64,000 nt of DNA, taken from positions 30,054,496-30,118,495 of the forward strand of contig CM053336.1 of NCBI GenBank assembly GCA_028583605.1, written 5' to 3'. This stretch comes from Dastarcus helophoroides. Its lineage: Eukaryota > Arthropoda > Insecta > Coleoptera > Bothrideridae. Shown piece by piece: positions 1 through 10,005 of the stretch. How positions within the stretch are numbered: the stretch's first letter is position 1; each line of letters starts with the position of its first letter. The notes below the pieces were generated by a model. It worked only from the letters and a program-made list of their open reading frames with translations. It was not told the origin of the DNA and searched no databases. The translations under genes were made by a program, and so were the position numbers.

Positions 1-1
1 G

Positions 2-1408
2 TCCAGAAGACCTTGTGGTGATTGCAAACACTGCAAACGAGTTGAGGACCATGAGGACATGGTGGATATAAGGGTCACTTCTGTCCAGCCAGAAGACGAA
101 TGGACTGTTGAAGGTCTTCGGAAGCTACAGAGGAGCGACGCTGATATCGGACCCATATTGGAATGGAAAGAAGCTGGAGACAGACCGGAATGGCAAGAAG
201 TTTCCGACAGAAGTCCAGCTCTTAAGAATTTGTGGGCTCAATGGGAATCCCTCCAGGTCGAGGACGGGGTACTGAAGAGAGCATGGGAAAGCGCGGATGG
301 AAAGCGTGTCAACTTGCAGTTGGTAGTGCCTCAGGAGAAGATTCCACAGGTCTTGTGGGAGGTGCACAATGGGACCTCAGGTGGACACCTAGGGATGAAC
401 AAGACCCTGGAGAAGGTTCGAAAACGGTTCTATTGGGTCAACTGCAGGGAGAACGTCGAGCGGTGGTGTCGGAAATGTGTCACCTGTGCTGCATCCAAGG
501 GTCCCCGTACGAGAACAAAAGGGGCCCTGAAGCAATATAATGTGGGAGCTCCATTTGAAAGAATTGCAGTCGATGTGGCAGGACCATTCCCAGTTTCAGA
601 CGATGGAAACAAGTACATCCTGCTGGCCATGGATTATTTCAGTAAGTGGCCTGAAGCTTATGCCATCCCGAACCAGGAAGCCACCACAGTCGCAAGGGTT
701 CTTGTGGACAACTTCATCTGTCGATTTGGTGTTCCCTTTGAACTACACTCGAACCAGGGAAGGAACTTTGAATCGGGGGTTTTCCAAGAGGTGTGTCGTC
801 TTGGAATAAGGAAAACTCGAACAACACCTCTTCATCCACAGTCTGACGGAATGGTGGAGAGATTTAACAGGACCTTAGAGGAACATCTTTCGAAGGTCGT
901 TTCCAAACATCAGACCGACTGGGACCGACATCTACCACTGTTCCTGATGGCCTATCGCGCGGCAACTCATGAAACTACAAGTCAGACTCCGGCAAAAGTG
1001 ATCTTCGGGAGGGAACTGCGGCTTCCGTGTGACTTGGTGTTTGGATCACCAAGGGAGGTCCCCAGGGAAACGATGGGTTTCGTAGATGACTTGAGGGAAG
1101 CGATACTGGAGACGCATGCTCTGGTGCGGACGAAGATCAACTTGGCGACGGACCGGATGAAGGCCAGGTATGACGTGAGTGCCAATCATGGTGGTTTCAG
1201 TGAGGGCGAGTTGGTATGGCTATACAACCCTCAGCGAAAGAAAGGAGTTTCGCCAAAGTTTACGCCATCTTGGGAAGGGCCGTACAAAGTGCTGAAGAGG
1301 ATCAACGACTTGGTATACAGGATCCAGCGTAGCTCCAGGAGTAAAATGAAAGTGGTGCACCTGAACAGACTATGCAAATTTAGTGGCGAAGTGACTGATT
1401 GGAACTGA
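2..1408 (+). CDS. Ty3/gypsy pol, integrase part (5' end outside window)
   Basis: C-terminal part of a Ty3/gypsy polyprotein. The frame is open from base 2, so the first Met at 59 is not a real start. Before that Met lies an RRPC-type cysteine stretch often seen between RNase H and integrase. Integrase follows: an HHCC zinc-binding region (H and H near GGHLGMNK, then CRKCVTC), a DDE core with its first Asp in AVDVAGPF, and the Glu in DGMVERFNR. The C-terminal GPY-type module is seen as WEGPYKV. The second catalytic Asp, normally in a SDQG motif, reads SNQG here, so the encoded integrase should be inactive unless this is a sequencing error. The stop is followed closely by a polypurine tract and LTR, confirming orientation. 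The protein inserted retrotransposon cDNA into the genome. The family call is secure, the clade within Ty3/gypsy is not. Confidence 0.9.
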   Translation, partial: SRRPCGDCKHCKRVEDHEDMVDIRVTSVQPEDEWTVEGLRKLQRSDADIGPILEWKEAGDRPEWQEVSDRSPALKNLWAQWESLQVEDGVLKRAWESADGKRVNLQLVVPQEKIPQVLWEVHNGTSGGHLGMNKTLEKVRKRFYWVNCRENVERWCRKCVTCAASKGPRTRTKGALKQYNVGAPFERIAVDVAGPFPVSDDGNKYILLAMDYFSKWPEAYAIPNQEATTVARVLVDNFICRFGVPFELHSNQGRNFESGVFQEVCRLGIRKTRTTPLHPQSDGMVERFNRTLEEHLSKVVSKHQTDWDRHLPLFLMAYRAATHETTSQTPAKVIFGRELRLPCDLVFGSPREVPRETMGFVDDLREAILETHALVRTKINLATDRMKARYDVSANHGGFSEGELVWLYNPQRKKGVSPKFTPSWEGPYKVLKRINDLVYRIQRSSRSKMKVVHLNRLCKFSGEVTDWN

Positions 1409-1425
1409 TCGGGACGATCATTTCT

Positions 1426-1438
1426 AAGGGGGAGGCAG
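1426..1438 (+). other. Polypurine tract of gypsy element
   Basis: A purine-rich run (aagggggagg plus cag) sits directly before the TGT that opens the LTR. Its position is that of the plus-strand primer for reverse transcription. Confidence 0.75.
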
Positions 1439-1568
1439 TGTAACGCAATGTAAATAGATGAAATAGGATTTAGGATAGAATTGTAGAATTTAGTAAATAA
1501 AAAAGGTTTCTAGAAGGTTCTGATAAGGGGAAAGCGGCCGCGATAACGAAACAAACGGCAGATAAGCG

Positions 1569-1618
1569 TTCCAGAAATTTCGGCATTCGATAAGCCTTAT
1601 CTGCCGAAAATTCTGGAA
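1569..1618 (+). promoter_or_regulatory. Two heat-shock-element-like arrays in an inverted repeat
   Basis: TTCcaGAAatTTC at 1569-1581 and GAAaaTTCtgGAA at 1606-1618 each show three alternating 5-bp nGAAn units, the layout bound by heat shock factor. They form the arms of a near-perfect inverted repeat (1569-1584 against 1603-1618, one mismatch in 16). The second array ends 17 bp before the TATA box, a promoter-proximal position. That they drive heat-induced transcription is inference. Confidence 0.6.
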
Positions 1619-1634
1619 GAACGCGAGCCGAAAC

Positions 1635-1642
1635 TATAAAAA
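1635..1642 (+). promoter_or_regulatory. TATA box of gypsy LTR
   Basis: TATAAAAA, followed about 25-30 bp later by TCAGTCAGTCAGT resembling an arthropod initiator. Its position within the LTR fits the U3/R boundary. Confidence 0.65.
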
Positions 1643-1875
1643 GGCGGTCAGTTTTCCCTCGAGTCAGTCAGTCAGTTAGAATCAGTGCAATTAGTAAGTT
1701 AGTAGAAGTGAGTTAATTGTAAATTGTGGTGATTCAAGTTGAGTTCAGTAATAAAGTGGGAATAAATCCATCACGTGTATCAATTCGAACCGATAAGCCC
1801 GTAACAATATTAATAAAATTATTTGTTTTCCTTGACAACTTTGATAGCCTATAACTCTGATTGAGAGAGCTCTGG

Positions 1876-1964
1876 TTGAGAGAGCGTACCCGCACGATAT
1901 GTTGCCTACAACATCGAGTATAGAAAATAGCCTACGTGTCGTTTCTAGTTATAAAAACTCTTTG
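1876..1964 (+). repeat. Duplicate of LINE ORF1 fragment
   Basis: 89 bp matching 2694-2782 with only a handful of mismatches, same orientation. The other copy lies within the decayed LINE ORF1. The first 15 bases (1861-1875) carry a further partial copy of the same start (ttgagagagc). The rest of 1807-2590 shows no feature I can support. Confidence 0.75.
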
Positions 1965-2589
1965 GTCACTTCAAGGAGGTTGAAGAGAAAAGGATAAAAT
2001 TATGCTTAAAAAGTTCCATTTTGGAATGCAAAATGGACCTCTCATAAATTTAAATTACGTAAATAATGAAATTATGTGTTACGTTTGGACCTCATTGTAT
2101 AAACAAAAAACTGTTACTGACTAATATGGCCCTTCTTTTTGTTGGATATAGCATTTTCATAGTAGGCTAATTAAAATCGATAATTTTAGAAAGCATTCGA
2201 TATGAATACGACCCTGTATCCTAACCAAAAAACCATCTTGAAGACGCTTCTCTTTGAAGTAAACGAATTATGATAAAAATAAGTCTTTTTTACTTACAGC
2301 TAACGCTATGAACTAGGTACTTCTAACTATGCTGCATAATATACACTAGATTTGAACTCATCAAAACTGCAATTAACGACAAAATTGCAAATAAACTTTA
2401 TTTGTTTGTCAAAAACTTCTGTCAAAATTCATGTTGATAAACATCTTCCCTCTCACTCCAATATTAATGACACAAAAGTTTGTTTATTGTCGTCTCTAGT
2501 TTATATTTACTCTATGGATTCAATTTATCAAAATTAGTTTTGGAAAAATGTTTTATTTTAAGAATATTTCATAATGTTAAGCAGATGAG

Positions 2590-3732
2590 TTTATGCAAAA
2601 AAAATATAAATAGAGTTAGGACTATTAACAAAGTTCTGATTGATTTAAATAGGCTATCCTATTGGGCCAGTCAGGTACTGTACAATGTTTTGATTGAGAG
2701 AGCGTACCCGCACGATATGTTGCCGACAACATGGACTATAGAAAATAGCCTGGGTGTCGTCTCTAGTTATAAAAACTCTTTGAATAATATCATCTACTGT
2801 TATCGCATTGGAAACAAACGTGTAAACAGACCGAGAGCGGTGCTCGTTAGCTTCGTGCAATGGTGAATTTGTGATGAGATATTTCTAATTAAAAAAATGT
2901 CTAAAAGGCAATGGTGTATTAATTACAGAAATGGTAACAAACTCAAAATATAAATTATTTACCAAAGTGCGTGAACTTATTGGAAACAAATCTTGTTATG
3001 TGCCCATACATTTGGATTTAGAATTTAAGGTAAGGGAATCACTTAAATATTTACTTTTTAAAATTAAAATACAGGTACAGCCTATTGCTTTTGGAGTTTT
3101 TTATCGTCCACCTTATACTAACATAAATTTTTTATTAATGATTTTGATAATATGTTTTTATACATATATCCTACAGTGGATAAAATTATTTGTCTTGAGG
3201 ATTTCAATGTTAACTTTTTAAATAGAGATAATCCTTTTAATCATTGCTTTGAGTCCTATAATGTTGTTCAGGTTTTAAAGGAACCTACAAGAATTTCTCG
3301 CAATTCCAGCTAATACTCGATCCAATTCTTGTTGCTAATAACAGTTTTGTTACTTAAGCTAGTACTATTTCTGTAGATAATATTTCTGATCATAAGTTAG
3401 TATTTTCTGATCTTAACCTAAAAAAACCGAAAACTGAGTCTGAAGTTATAAAGTATCGTTGCTTTGATAATTTTAATCATAATTTGTTCTTACACGATCT
3501 AAATAATTACTCGTGGCACCACATCTTATACGAAAATAATATTGATAATGAAATTAGTTTGTTTAATGAATTTATTTTAGGTACATTTGATAAACATGCT
3601 CCTAATAGAGAAATTTAGGTGTCGAAACCTAAAGCTCCTTGGCTCACACCTAATTTAAAACTATTTATGAGGCAGAGAAATTTGGCTTTACAAAAATGTA
3701 AAAAAACAAAATCTGAGCATGATTGGTTAGAA
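2590..3732 (+). pseudogene. Decayed non-LTR retrotransposon, ORF1 end and endonuclease
   Basis: Remnant of a LINE of the Jockey/CR1 type. From 2690 to 3000 the translation resembles the RNA-binding ORF1 of such elements: CYRIGNK, then RPRAVLV and, after a frame break, DEIFLIKK and SKYKLFTKVREL. From about 3060 an apurinic-type endonuclease follows, with GVFYRPP, an EDFNVN motif where GDFN is usual, and SDHKLVF near 3390. Stops and frameshifts occur throughout and much of ORF1 and of the endonuclease start is missing. At 3733 it is interrupted by a hAT-like element, and resumes at 6743. No reverse transcriptase was recognised. Confidence 0.7.
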
Positions 3733-4094
3733 CAGGGATGAGCAAACTTTTTTTACAGCGGGCCAACTACAATGTTAAAAATTTTGCGTGGGCCGCATGT
3801 GAGCAAATTATGAACGCTTCTTTTAACAAAACAAAAATAATAAAAGTAGGTACTATAAGAATTACCTAATTAAAACACATAATACAAATAAAAAATGAGA
3901 AATTATTACAGGAAAAAAAATCCTAAACAAACTCTAATGATAATTTTGGGGCACAGAACTTTCCAGTCGTACGTTATTTAGTCTGGACCTGTGGTCTCTT
4001 TTAATTATTTCCATTATGCAAACATGAGTGCTTCCAAAATCATAGGCGTAATAGGGTCCTATTCTGGTTCATGCGGCAAACTGAAAACTTATAT

Positions 4095-4115
4095 TGTAAC
4101 GCAATGTAAATAGAT
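4095..4115 (+). repeat. Short match to the gypsy LTR start
   Basis: The 21 bases are identical to the first 21 bases of the LTR at 1439 (TGTAACGCAATG...), with partial similarity for a few more. It lies inside the hAT-like element with no other LTR sequence around it. Chance is unlikely at this length, but the origin is unclear. Confidence 0.5.
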
Positions 4116-4139
4116 AGAATAGTATTCAATTGGGGGACT

Positions 4140-6640
4140 TTCCAATTCCTCAGAAATCATCCTTTCCTTGAAACATTTTTTTGAAATTTCTATCTTTTTT
4201 TTTTAATTTTTTTTGCAAAATTCGCCTTTTTCTTTTGAAATTTCGTCATTTCTCTAAATTTGACTTTTCTAAAAATTTTAACTTTTTTTAATTCTGAAAA
4301 TTTCAGCTTGTTTATTAAAATTTGCCCTTTCATCAAAATCTGGTCGATCTTCTGATAAAAAAGTGTATTTCTGAAATTAATGTGAAAAGACAAAAATTAC
4401 GAAGAAGAAGTTTTTGTAAAATTCAACAGTTTTAATCCAAATTTCTAAAAGTTTCAAATTATTTGTCGAAATTTCGATGTATATCACAATATTTGAAATT
4501 TTCTAACGCCCGTTAAGGTAAGGTCTGTAAGGCCTGTCTTCCTCTGGCTTGAGGAGTCAAGATAAAATAAATATTCGATTTTTTTCTTAAAATTTGCTTT
4601 TTCTAAATTTTGATAAAATCTGATTCTTTGTGGTAATTTCGAAATTTCACTAAAATTTAACATTTTTTCTCAAAATTTAGAATCTTTTTCTCAAAAGTTC
4701 TCTAGTCTTTTCTTCAGGGTTTTGACTTTTTTTTTAAATTTCGACTTGTTTTTAAATTTCAATTTCTGTGCAAAATTTTTGGTCCATTTTAAATTATTCT
4801 CGAAATTTCGTTATTTTTTTAAATCCAATATTTTTCTGAACATTTAGCTTATAATGTCAATCTTTTAAATTCTGATTTTATTAGAAACTTTGACTGGTTT
4901 CCTAAAGTTTGCCTTTTTCAGGAAATCGTGATTTTTGTCTCAATATCCGATATTTATTATTTCCATAAGTTTTTTTTTCCTGGTATATTCGTCTTTTTTT
5001 TCAAATTATAAATTTTTGTAAAATAATTCGCCTGTACCTTAAAATTTGTTTTTTTTTGAATTTTCGATTTTATTTTCAAAATCCTACTTTTTGGACTTTT
5101 TTAAAAATGATTTATTTCCAAATTTTGTCATTTTTCTGGATATTTGTCTTTTTCAACAAATCACGATTTTTAGTTCAAATGGTTTCATGGCTCTGAAAAT
5201 GTTCACTTTTTTCTCTAAATTACATCGAAAAATTAATAAAAATATGCAAAAACATTTTTTTGAGGATTTTGAGCAAAACATTTCTTATAAATCCAAAATC
5301 TTTACTAATTATAAATTTTGATAGCAATGTTTTGGAAAATTGCGATTTTCTTTCTCAAAATTCGACTTTTTCTAAAAAATACATCTTTGCAAAAAAATAG
5401 AACTTTAAAAATTTTAACTTTTTCGAATTATAAACATTTCTCGAGTTTTTGAGAAAGGTTAGGTTTTATTTTTAATATGATTTATTGAAAATTCCAACTT
5501 TTCTAATTTCCCTTTTAAAACTGAACATTCTTTTGGAAATTTGAAATATCTTCTAGAAAGTTTGATTTTTTTCTGGAAATTTCAATGTAATTTTCAAATA
5601 CCATGATTTTCTTTCGAAGTCTTTGATTTTTCTGAATTTTTTTTAATTTGATTTCCGATAATTTTAACTTGTCCGAATATCGTCTTATTTTCCAAAATTT
5701 GGCTTTTACCTCAAAATTTGAATCTGTTTCCGTATGTTTCCATAAAAAATTAAACTTTTTTTGAAGTTTTAGACTTTTTCACAAAATTCGTTAATTTTTT
5801 AAAAATTGGTTCGAAATTTTAATAGAACTCTAAAAATCTGAGATCAATATTGTTAGGAAATTTTGAGAAAAAGATTTTTTCAAAACTTTCAAGAATATGC
5901 CAAAATTGAAATAAAATAAAAATTTTGAGAGAATATTTTTAAAAGTTGCATTTTTTTTCCTTAATTTGACCACTTTTTAATAAAAATTGACTTTTGGAAA
6001 TTTCGTTTTCTTTTGCGTTTCCACTTCGTCGAAATTTTGACATTTCTTAAAGTTCTTAGAATGCTTTTTTCTTAAGATTGGGCTTTTTCGACATTTCTAC
6101 TTTAATCTGAAAATGTGATCTCCCCAGTTCTGTAGTTTTTAGTGAAAATGCACATTACTCAGCCACAAGGTTTTCTTTTTTGCCCATAAATTTTTCAGAA
6201 TGATTGTTGCTCTATCTTGAAGAAAATCCTCCTGATGTTCATGTCCAAATTATTTCATGATTTGCATTGCATACCTGACTAATCATATAGGTTATTTTAC
6301 TAGAATTTTTGGATCTCTTTATTGTGAAATTTGATCCAAATTGGTGTTGTTTTGTAAATCTGTTAATTCCACTTGTGCTCATTTGCAACTGTTTCTGTGT
6401 CTTATATTAAATGACTAAGAAAAAATACGGAAACTACGAGCAATTTCTTCTGATCGAAATATTTTAAATCTCGATTCAAATTGGTTTATTAAATTTCGAA
6501 TTTCCTGGCCATATTTACTTCAATCTGAAGGAGTTTGTTTTCTCAAGCATAGAAAATGTTTCGTGTTTTTTGACAACAAATGTTTCTTTCAAATCGTAAG
6601 TTTTTTTCTCTCGTCAAATTGTTTAATATTTTCTTTTTCG
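4140..6640 (+). repeat. Degenerate T-rich ~18-21 bp array
   Basis: Loose tandem succession of units like TTTTTgAAAATTTcGACt, with GAC or GCC recurring about every 18-21 bases. No ORF of note. Related blocks recur at about 8500-9330, 34100-34330, 36181-38390 and 60355-60600, and in the opposite orientation from 10006 on. Confidence 0.55.
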
Positions 6641-6742
6641 AAATGTTTATGTAAAGCCGTAGAGCTTAAGCGAGCCGCACAAAAATGTTAGGCGAGCCGC
6701 ATGCGGCCCGCGGGCCGTGTCTTGCTCAACCTTGGGTTGGAA

Positions 6743-6800
6743 CATATTGTTCTCTTGAAAATTACAAACTTTTTTTTGAACTACGATTTTTCAATACATT
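6743..6800 (+). pseudogene. Resumed LINE fragment after the hAT-like element
   Basis: Joining the LINE across the insertion continues a plausible coding stretch (DWLE, then a frameshift, then CSLENYK), supporting insertion into this LINE. It soon fades into T-rich DNA. 6800-8271 is AT-rich sequence with no gene, repeat boundary or RNA that I can support. Confidence 0.45.
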
Positions 6801-8271
6801 TTGATTATTTTGCTAAAAGTTTCCTTCCACGGAACTTTTCCTTTTCTCAAAATCTTGATTTTTTTTAAATTTCGACTTTTTAAACACGACTTTCTGAAAA
6901 TTTCGGCTTGCTATGCAGTTGTACATCTCACGAAATTTCGATGCTTCTTTCCACATGTTGGGGACACCTTTGAAGCAGTGGCAACTTGCAGCTACCACTC
7001 CTTCTAGACGGCTTTGTTTCTAGCTCCCGTGGCGTAGATGTTTCGAATAAACAGAGAAGTGTTGTCAGCTAAAAAAGCTACTGCAATGCAGCATGGAGAT
7101 TTGTATTATTGTATGCAAGCATGTAGTCTATGCTAAAAATTGGGTAGTGGTGGTACTAATGGCGTTTATGTCTCGCTATGCGCAGCGGCGTTAACTGAAT
7201 TCAATCAACGACAGCGGACATCTAACGGTCTAAAAACTTTTTGCTACGATTACTACCGGTGAACTATCCTAAAGATTAAAACACGCACCTTTTTAAATGC
7301 CATAAATACAATCAAACTTTCGAGATTTATAGTCCAAGTGTCGAGATGAAATTAGAAAATCTGATAATAACAAAAGTTTTGAGTTTTGATTTAAAATTCC
7401 ATTTTGATTTTTCTAGCTTTAGGTATATCAAAATTTTGACATTAAAAAAATCCAAATCAAAGTTGAATCTTCAAATTTTTAATGTTTCTTAATATTGTTA
7501 TAATAATTATAAATAAATTATTAGTTCAAACATTTCAAGTGTAACCTCGAGGGTTCGAAATTCTCGGAATTTTAAATCTAATTCCAAAATATCCACGTTA
7601 ATCTCCATATTTCGACTTAATGTCTTAGAAAAAATTGTAATTTCGAGTTTGAACCTAACAATTTAAAAAAAAATCATTAATTCTAAAACTATATTTTAGG
7701 TAATTCAAATCTAATGATTTTTCTGGATTTAAAGTTGAAAGTAGCAAAATGAAAATTTAATATTTGTGGTATGTGGTTGGCTATTTTTTATTTGTTAGTG
7801 TAAGTAAGTGAAATTTGGGCTCCCTAATTTAATGTGCGAGAGGGGTTGAACTAAAAACGTACGTGTTGTATTAGTTTAGTCTTTCAAACAAAAACATCTA
7901 TATAGCAAAAATGTCAACTTAATTTCACTCATAAACCACTTCCTAATCTCATAATTTGAACACTCCTGGTCAAAGAAACTACTAAACAGATATTAAAATT
8001 CTAAATTTGGTTTTTCGAAGAATGAGAAAACAAATAATAGTAAATGTAAAAAACCAACGACTAATTAATCTTTAATTTGCATAAAAAAGTGAATTGAAAA
8101 AAATTCAATTTAGAAACATAATTTAATAGTTATTTGGAGTATTTAGAGTTTGCGGTGTAACAAAAGTGAATTTGGTGCCAACAGTGCCTTGTATTTGGAG
8201 TTATATTTAGTTATTTTAATCATTTGTGATTTCGATCGTGCTTCCCCAAGCTAATTACACTTATTTTTCAG

Positions 8272-8375
8272 CCACGTTCTGAAAATCCGAAAGTGCAGAT
8301 AAGGATCTTAGATATTTCCAATTTGACCGAATTGCAAAGTCATACCATCAGCCCCCCAATGGCCTTATTAGGAGC
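8272..8375 (+). CDS. Probable internal exon of a host gene
   Basis: A 104-bp segment bounded by a good acceptor (ttatttttcag ending at 8271) and a consensus donor (gtaagtac from 8376). One frame is open throughout, starting at the first base, and gives 34 codons plus two bases (begins PRSENPKVQIR, ends SPPMALLG). The other two forward frames have stops within 30 bases. Codon composition is unlike the AT-rich surroundings. I do not recognise the protein. It would be a small phase-0/phase-2 exon in long repeat-filled introns. No neighbouring exon was found in this window, so the assignment remains unproven. Confidence 0.55.
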
Positions 8376-8499
8376 GTAAGTACTTTATTAAATCTGTGAT
8401 CAAATCGATGATTGACCTGTGGTTTTTTAACGTCTTTTCATTCTTAACTTATACCAGGGATTTATATTTTGACATTTGGACTTTGTGCTCACAATTTAC

Positions 8500-9330
8500 C
8501 CATTTTATATGAAATTTCAGATTAGGGGGATTTTTTAAGTAGAAACATCTACATACTCTCTTTTCTAACATTTCGAGTCTGAACTCAAAAATGTCTTAGA
8601 AATTTCCAAATTTTTCCTAATTACGATTCTAAAATTTCCAGTTTTACTTCTTGTCCAAAATTTTGACAAATTTTAAATTTCACATTGTCCTCAAAATTTT
8701 GGAGACAGAATCCGAATGATTTTTTTTACATATTTCGAGTTTGTTTGGTCAAAATTTTGATTAATTTTCAATGTCTCACTTTTTTACTTTTTTTCTGGAA
8801 TTTGGCTCAAATTAGGGGATTTTTTTAAATTCAAAACTTTTACATACTTCTTTTCTACCATTTAGAATCTAAATTCTAAATTAATATTAAAATTTCCAAA
8901 TGTTTCGTAATTACACACTCAGAATTTCCAATTTCACTTTTTTATTTAAAATTTTTACTGACTCAGAATCCCTCATTTTTCTCAAAATGCACGACTTAAC
9001 TAGAATAATTTTTTTCACAAATTTCGAGTTTTTTGGTTGAAATTTTGATTGTTTTTTTCAGGGTTTCAGTTTTTTACTTTTTTTTAGAGTTTGGCTTAAA
9101 TAAGGGGATTTTTTTTTAAGTCTAAACTTTCAAATACTCGCTTTCTACCATTTCAAATCTCAACTGTAAAATGATATCAAAATTTCCAAATTTTTCGTGA
9201 TTAAAATCTTGAAATTTTCAATTTCACTTTTTTGTCCAAAATTTGAACTGAATCTAAATCTTCCATTTTCCATAAAATGCCTGACTTAACTAGAATATTT
9301 TTTTTTTAAATTTCGAGTTTTTCGGTCGAA
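8500..9330 (+). repeat. Degenerate T-rich array
   Basis: Same style as 4140-6640 but arranged in longer blocks. A stretch of roughly 260-300 bp, with an ATTAGGGGATTTTTTT-like core followed by TCTACCATTT-like and CAAAATTTCC-like parts, occurs about three times (starts near 8520, 8810 and 9095). 9331-10005 contains no feature I can support. Confidence 0.5.
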
Positions 9331-10005
9331 ATTGTGATATATGTAAGAGATTTATTAAATAGAAATAGAATAATTAGAAACAAATTATTCGTCTTTTTAC
9401 TTGTAAGGTGTAATTCAACCCGACAATTCCTCGATCACTTAGATTTCTTCACGTAATATGTAATTGTTTAAAACTTAATAAACTCTCATTACCTTTACGG
9501 AATTTGCTAAGCTCAACAGAATTAACTGTCGACGCGACGGACGAGGCAGCGACCGTCAACTAGTATTATATACATTGACCACATATACAGGTATTAAAAT
9601 TGTTATTTTACTTTTTGCGTACTTATGGAATATCACTGCTTTAGTTTGTTATAGTTTCAAGGTTGAAAGTAAGCTTAATAAAAGTATTGAGTGAACCTTT
9701 GCTCAGTTTAATGAATGAACGAGTGAATGAATTAATTTTCTCAAGAACAATTCTCAAATAAAACATCAACATCATGTTTTTACCAGGTAATTGTCAATAT
9801 TTTTAATTCTTACGTGGCGGAATTGTTCGATATTTATCAGTTGATAATTCAAACTATTGCAAAATATTCGTATTTATTCATTTTAAATGCGTTGTAAAAA
9901 TTTTGACTTTTTTTAGAAAGGGCAGGGCGGATTTAGGGGATTTACGGGCCCCCACACGAATAGGTAGTCTTCTATTTTTTAAGCATCAAATACACTGCTT
10001 TAAAA

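Larger units (their letters stand above)
1439..1806 (+). repeat. 3' LTR of gypsy element
   Basis: The 368-bp block starts TGTAACGC and ends CCGTAACA, has the TG...CA ends expected of an LTR, and follows the polypurine tract. It holds a TATA box (1635-1642), a TCAGT-rich initiator-like stretch about 25-30 bp downstream, and AATAAA-type polyadenylation signals near 1751 and 1761. The 5' LTR lies outside the window, so insertion age cannot be judged. The host sequence resumes at 1807. Confidence 0.85.
3733..6734. mobile_element. Non-autonomous hAT-like element, 3.0 kb
   Basis: Ends CAGGGATGAGCAAAC (left) and, read inward from the right, CAAGGTTGAGCAAGA form imperfect terminal inverted repeats. 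Flanking 8-bp duplications are ggttagaa (3725-3732) and ggttggaa (6735-6742), 7 of 8 identical, as expected of hAT. Sub-terminal GC-rich tracts (gggccgcatg near 3791, gcggcccgcgggccg near 6705) are shared by both ends. No transposase is present: about 4140-6640 is a degenerate T-rich array. It lies inside a LINE, whose reading resumes after the right duplication. Confidence 0.75.

Noticed and set aside
4190..5321. ORFs inside the T-rich array (4190-4393, 5046-5321 and similar)
   Set aside because: Phe/Lys low-complexity translation of the degenerate repeat.
9345..9585. Possible solo LTR (tgtaagag to tatataca)
   Set aside because: TG...CA-like ends can be chosen by eye, but no second copy, target duplication or promoter was found.
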